A DNA stretch of 10,624 bases from Sulfurovum sp. (GTDB lineage Bacteria > Campylobacterota > Campylobacteria > Campylobacterales > Sulfurovaceae), in assembly GCA_022729615.1 (NCBI GenBank), contig DZAQ01000039.1, positions 1-10,624 on the forward strand. The letters run 5' to 3'. Shown in pieces: positions 7,396 through 10,624 of the stretch (the stretch's first letter is position 1; each line of letters starts with the position of its first letter). The notes beneath the pieces were generated by a model that saw only the letters and a program-made list of their open reading frames with translations, did not search any database and was not told the origin of the DNA. The position numbers and the translations under genes are program-made.

Positions 7396-7414
7396 CGGCA
7401 AAGAGAGACGGGAA

Positions 7415-9352
7415 TTATTTTTCCAACTCCTCTTGAAGTTCCAATACTTCAAGATAGCGTTCTGTGAGGGCATCGTACTCGTCTTGAAGTACCGTAAGCT
7501 CTTTGGAGAGCTGTTGCAACCCCTTTTCTTGATAGCACTCCGGATTATTGAGGCACCGATGGATTGTGTCGATTTGACTTTCAAGTGCATCTATCTTGAG
7601 CGGAAGAGTTTTGAGATCTTCTAACTCTTTGTAGCTCAGTTTTGTCTTTGCCTTGGCAGGTTTGGACTCTTGGGGCTTGAGTGTTTTCATCTCCTTTTCA
7701 AGACTGTCGAGCTCTTCGATCTCTTTTTCTATCTCCAAATACTCTGTGTAGCTTTGATGAGACTCTTCGACGATACCCTCTCCTTTGAAAATAAGGAGTT
7801 TGGAGGCTATTTTGTCGATAAAGTAGCGATCATGCGATACGAAAAGGATGGCGCCGGGGAAGTGGATAAGTTTCTCTTCGAGGATATTGATCGTCTGGAT
7901 ATCGAGGTCGTTGGTCGGTTCATCGAGAATGAGACAATCGACTTTTTGAGTAAGCAGGTAGGCGAGCGCAACACGGTTTTTCTCCCCGCCGCTGAGCATG
8001 CCTACCTTTTTGTCAAGAAACTCTTTGGGGAAGAGGAAGGATTTGAGATAGCCAAATAGATGCATATTATTCCCTTGCACATTGATGATATCTCCTCCAT
8101 CGGGGCAAAAGGTTTCTATGAGACTTTTCTCATCATCAAGCATCTCTCTGTGCTGGTCGAAATAGCCGATCGCAAAATCTCCCTGTTTGATGATGCCGCT
8201 ACCCGGTTGAAGTTTGCCGAGCATCAGCTTGAGAAGTGTTGATTTGCCCGATCCGTTGTAGCCTACGATGGCGATCTTATCTTTTTGTAAAATTCTTATA
8301 GTTAAATCTTTGATGAGTTTTTTCTCTGAAAATCCATAGGTGACATTTTCAAGTTCAAAGAGCATTTTTTTGTTTGACACCCCTTCGTCTCTGTTGAAAT
8401 GTCTCTTCTCCCGCTCGAGTTCCAGCTTCATTTTGTGGATGAGCGTCGGATTTGTCTTGGCTTCATCACGGAGTTCGAAAACTCTCTTTTTTCTTCCTTG
8501 GTTGCGTTTTTCTCTTGCTCTGACTCCCTTGCGCAGCCATGCCTCCTCTTGCTTGAGGAGTCTGAGGAGGTTTTCGTGCCCCTTTTGCATCGAGTGCATC
8601 CGCTCCTCTTTTTGGTGCAAAAAGCTCTGATAGCCCCCTTGATAAGAGACAAGTTTCTGGTTCTCCACCTCGATCACCCGTGTGGCTACCTGATCGATGA
8701 AGTGCCTATCGTGGGAGATGAAGAGTATGGTACATCGCTCTTTGAGGAGCATCTCTTCAAGAAATTCAACCATATAGACATCGAGATGGTTGGTGGGCTC
8801 ATCGAGGAGGAGAATATCGGGTTTTTTGAGGATCAGGGAGGCAAGCGCGACTCGCCGCTGCTCACCGCCTGAGAGTGTGACAGCGGCTCTATGCTCATAA
8901 GGTTTGAGACGAAACTCTTGCAAAACCCGTTCGATTTTGTCATCAAGATTCCAAGCATTGTGGTGATCAAGATAGGCGCAGACTTTCGCATGGGCAGCCA
9001 AGAGCGAGGGATTTTCAAAATCAGCAGAGAGCTGCTCGGTGAGCAGATCATACTCTTTTTTGACCTCTTGGATGGCGGAAAGCTCATTTTCTATCGCCTC
9101 TCGCACACTCAGGTGGGCTTCAAAACGGGGGTGCTGCTGGAGCATCTCGATCTGTACGGAGCTCCCTGCGACTCGTTTCCCTTCGCTAGGCTCCTCTAAA
9201 CCGCCGACGATCTTCATAAGTGTTGATTTGCCGCACCCGTTTTGACCCACTATCGAGATTCTCTCGCCCTCTTCGAGATGAAAATCGATATCATCAAGAA
9301 GCAGTTTGATATCGTACTCTTTTTTGATATGAAAAAGATCCACAAGCGCCAA
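7415..9352 (-). CDS. uup: ABC-F ATPase, Uup type
   Basis: Soluble ATPase with two ABC domains and no membrane segments, expected to act on ribosomes and linked in E. coli Uup to DNA-related phenotypes such as transposon excision. The 645 residues hold Walker A GQNGCGKS (36-43), signature LSGGEQ (160-165), Walker B ILLLDEPTNHLD (180-191), an inter-domain helical linker with WLRKGVRAREKRNQGRKKR (272-290) typical of Uup, then Walker A GYNGSGKS (364-371), signature LSGGEK (453-458) and Walker B LILDEPTNDLD (474-484). The C-terminal 570-645 region (KLSYKELEDLKTLP onward) is the coiled-coil tail that separates Uup from the other ABC-F proteins. The start is TTG at 9352, supported by AAAGGA six bases upstream; no ATG lies nearby in frame. 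It is convergent with the LysM-3D gene, the stops being 19 bases apart. Confidence 0.94.
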   Translation of the reverse strand: MALVDLFHIKKEYDIKLLLDDIDFHLEEGERISIVGQNGCGKSTLMKIVGGLEEPSEGKRVAGSSVQIEMLQQHPRFEAHLSVREAIENELSAIQEVKKEYDLLTEQLSADFENPSLLAAHAKVCAYLDHHNAWNLDDKIERVLQEFRLKPYEHRAAVTLSGGEQRRVALASLILKKPDILLLDEPTNHLDVYMVEFLEEMLLKERCTILFISHDRHFIDQVATRVIEVENQKLVSYQGGYQSFLHQKEERMHSMQKGHENLLRLLKQEEAWLRKGVRAREKRNQGRKKRVFELRDEAKTNPTLIHKMKLELEREKRHFNRDEGVSNKKMLFELENVTYGFSEKKLIKDLTIRILQKDKIAIVGYNGSGKSTLLKLMLGKLQPGSGIIKQGDFAIGYFDQHREMLDDEKSLIETFCPDGGDIINVQGNNMHLFGYLKSFLFPKEFLDKKVGMLSGGEKNRVALAYLLTQKVDCLILDEPTNDLDIQTINILEEKLIHFPGAILFVSHDRYFIDKIASKLLIFKGEGIVEESHQSYTEYLEIEKEIEELDSLEKEMKTLKPQESKPAKAKTKLSYKELEDLKTLPLKIDALESQIDTIHRCLNNPECYQEKGLQQLSKELTVLQDEYDALTERYLEVLELQEELEK

Positions 9353-9358
9353 AATCTA

Positions 9359-9364
9359 TCCTTT
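9359..9364 (-). promoter_or_regulatory. Ribosome binding site fixing the TTG start of uup
   Basis: Read on the minus strand the sequence is AAAGGA, followed by six bases and then TTG. This is one of the better ribosome sites in the window and supports the non-ATG start, after which the conserved first strand of the ABC domain begins at once. Confidence 0.75.
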
Positions 9365-9385
9365 TGTAAAATGGGCAATTTTAGC

Positions 9386-9391
9386 ATTATA
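9386..9391 (-). promoter_or_regulatory. Candidate -10 box for uup
   Basis: TATAAT on the minus strand, within an AT-rich stretch that includes the palindrome ATATCGATAT (9389-9398). It would give a transcript start near 9379 and a leader of about 27 bases that contains the AAAGGA ribosome site. No clear -35 element is seen. Confidence 0.5.
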
Positions 9392-9426
9392 TCGATATAT
9401 TTAAGCACCTATAAGGCGCATTAGGA

Positions 9427-9432
9427 TATATT
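9427..9432 (+). promoter_or_regulatory. Candidate -10 box for the M48 protease gene
   Basis: TATATT, five of six bases of the consensus, about 20 bases before the ATG at 9453. It would give a leader of about 14 bases holding the weak ribosome site AAGTGAAG. The first 100 bases between the two divergent genes therefore seem to carry both promoters. Less certain than the opposing box for uup. Confidence 0.35.
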
Positions 9433-9452
9433 CCATCCAAAAAGTGAAGAGT

Positions 9453-10624
9453 ATGCTTGAAGTAATTGTTTTGATCTACACCCTCTATGTTTTTCTCAAA
9501 ATCTATATCTCTTTTATGCAGATAGGGTTCATTCAGGTTGAGCGGCACAAGTCGCCTGTATTGATGGATGCATCCAAATATCTGCAAGCAGCCAATTATG
9601 CTATCGCCAAAGAGAAGCTTGCTATTGTCGAGAATTTTGTTGAGTATTTTCTCTTTTTGTGGTGGGCGCTCTTTGGGTTTTCTTGGCTTGCCGGGGTTGT
9701 CGGTATCGAAGGGACAATATGGCAGAGTCTGCTTTTTCTCTTCGGATTTTTCGCGATCAATACCCTCATCTCCTTGCCGTTTTCGCTCTATCAAACCTTC
9801 AAAATAGATGAAGATTTTGGATTCAATCAAACAACCCCAAAACTTTTCATCATCGACCAGCTCAAGTCTATAGCGCTCTTTATCGTGATCGGCGGGGCTC
9901 TTTTGGCGCTGCTGAGCTGGATCGTGACGCAGTATGAGGCGTGGTGGCTGTGGGGATTTGCGCTGCTTTTCGGGGTAGCGGTGTTGGCGAATGTCATCTA
10001 TCCTACGATCATCGCGCCACTCTTCAATACCTTCAAGCCGCTCGAAGAGGGGGAGCTCAAAGAGGCGATAGAGCAGCTCATGGGAGGGGTTGGTTTGCAA
10101 AGTGACGGGATATTTGTGATGGACGCAAGCAAACGCGATAGCCGTCTCAATGCCTACTTCGGCGGTCTTGGCAAGAGTAAGCGAGTCGTACTTTTCGATA
10201 CCTTGCTCTCCAAATTGAACAAAGAGGAGCTCCTTGCCGTATTGGGGCATGAGCTGGGACACTTCACGCATGGGGATATTTGGAAAAATATCGCCATGAT
10301 GGGCGGTTTGCTCTTCGGGGTCTTCGCCATCATGGGGAACTTGCCCGATGAGCTCTTCACTGCGATGGGAGTGATCCCCGCTGCCGGTGTCAAGATCGCC
10401 ATGATAGTACTGCTTCTGCCGGTCGCAAATATGCTCTTTACGCCTATAATGAGCTATGTGAGCCGGCACAATGAGTACGCTGCCGATAGATTTGGATCTC
10501 AAGTAGGCGGGGAGGCGCATCTGGTTTCGGCATTGATGAAGCTGGTAACAGAAAATAGAGCTTTCCCCAAATCCCATCCATTGGTGATCTTTTTTTACTA
10601 CTCCCATCCTCCTATCCTTGAGAG
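9453..10624 (+). CDS. M48 family (Ste24-like) membrane zinc metalloprotease, 3' end outside window
   Basis: Integral inner-membrane zinc endopeptidase of family M48A, related to the yeast CAAX prenyl protease Ste24. The window holds 390 codons with no stop; family members are usually a little over 400 residues, so only a short tail should be missing. Hydrophobic segments lie at about 1-20, 64-84, 90-112, 138-158, 163-190, 275-296 and 308-330. The zinc site is HELGH (266-270) with Glu267 as catalytic base and Glu341 in SRHNEYAADRFG as third ligand. Other family marks are DEDFGFNQ (119-126), SRLNAYFGGLGKSKRVVLFD (230-249) and YSHPPILE (383-390). The ATG at 9453 begins the first membrane helix. 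It is divergent from uup. Because bacteria lack prenylated CAAX proteins, general membrane protein quality control is a more likely role; the substrate is unknown. Confidence 0.92.
   Translation, partial: MLEVIVLIYTLYVFLKIYISFMQIGFIQVERHKSPVLMDASKYLQAANYAIAKEKLAIVENFVEYFLFLWWALFGFSWLAGVVGIEGTIWQSLLFLFGFFAINTLISLPFSLYQTFKIDEDFGFNQTTPKLFIIDQLKSIALFIVIGGALLALLSWIVTQYEAWWLWGFALLFGVAVLANVIYPTIIAPLFNTFKPLEEGELKEAIEQLMGGVGLQSDGIFVMDASKRDSRLNAYFGGLGKSKRVVLFDTLLSKLNKEELLAVLGHELGHFTHGDIWKNIAMMGGLLFGVFAIMGNLPDELFTAMGVIPAAGVKIAMIVLLLPVANMLFTPIMSYVSRHNEYAADRFGSQVGGEAHLVSALMKLVTENRAFPKSHPLVIFFYYSHPPILE

Noticed and set aside
7396..7414. Bidirectional terminator between the convergent LysM-3D and uup genes
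   Set aside because: The 19-base gap shows no GC-rich inverted repeat with a T run; no clear intrinsic terminator is visible here or elsewhere between genes.
9387..10607. 406-codon open frame on the minus strand opposite the M48 gene
   Set aside because: Its translation is rich in Gln, Arg, His and Glu with no family motif, and it overlaps a plus-strand frame with an intact HELGH zinc site and membrane helices.
1..10624. CRISPR array, tRNA, rRNA, transposase or phage genes
   Set aside because: No direct-repeat/spacer pattern, cloverleaf, rRNA-like sequence or mobile-element protein was seen on either strand.

Overview
The window reads as ordinary chromosomal DNA from a Campylobacterota (epsilonproteobacterial) bacterium, possibly a free-living sulfur-oxidising type such as Sulfurovum or Sulfuricurvum. 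The grounds are protein style (long threonine synthase, di-heme periplasmic peroxidase, PAS-GGDEF-EAL protein), moderate GC, tight gene packing and short AT-rich promoters with TATAAT-like -10 boxes. The phylum is a fairly confident inference. The genus is not determined.

Layout. Positions 1-105 hold a non-coding, imperfect nested inverted repeat with two hairpins that share the same five-base loop. Positions 180-4816 form a tight same-strand run of argB (N-acetylglutamate kinase), a di-heme cytochrome c peroxidase that overlaps argB by 16 bases, and a 958-residue membrane-bound PAS-PAS-GGDEF-EAL protein whose start codon directly abuts the peroxidase stop. After a 44-base gap with its own candidate promoter come thrC (threonine synthase) and a secreted LysM-3D domain cell-wall protein. 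These converge on uup, an ABC-F ATPase on the minus strand that starts with TTG. A 100-base divergent promoter region separates uup from a plus-strand M48 (Ste24-like) membrane zinc protease cut by the right edge of the window.

How the genes work together. argB and thrC are housekeeping amino-acid biosynthesis genes. The most suggestive pairing is the peroxidase with the c-di-GMP enzyme: a periplasmic peroxide-removing enzyme is translationally adjacent to a sensor whose first PAS domain resembles the redox-sensing PAS of NifL and Aer. A redox-to-c-di-GMP link is an inference, not shown by the sequence. The LysM-3D protein, the Ste24-like protease and Uup are envelope or ribosome maintenance functions with no visible common pathway.

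I see no transposase, integrase, CRISPR array, rRNA or tRNA, and no obvious new multi-gene system. The points most worth following are the nested repeat, the peroxidase's apparent loss of the distal histidine, the peroxidase/c-di-GMP coupling and the LysM-3D protein.
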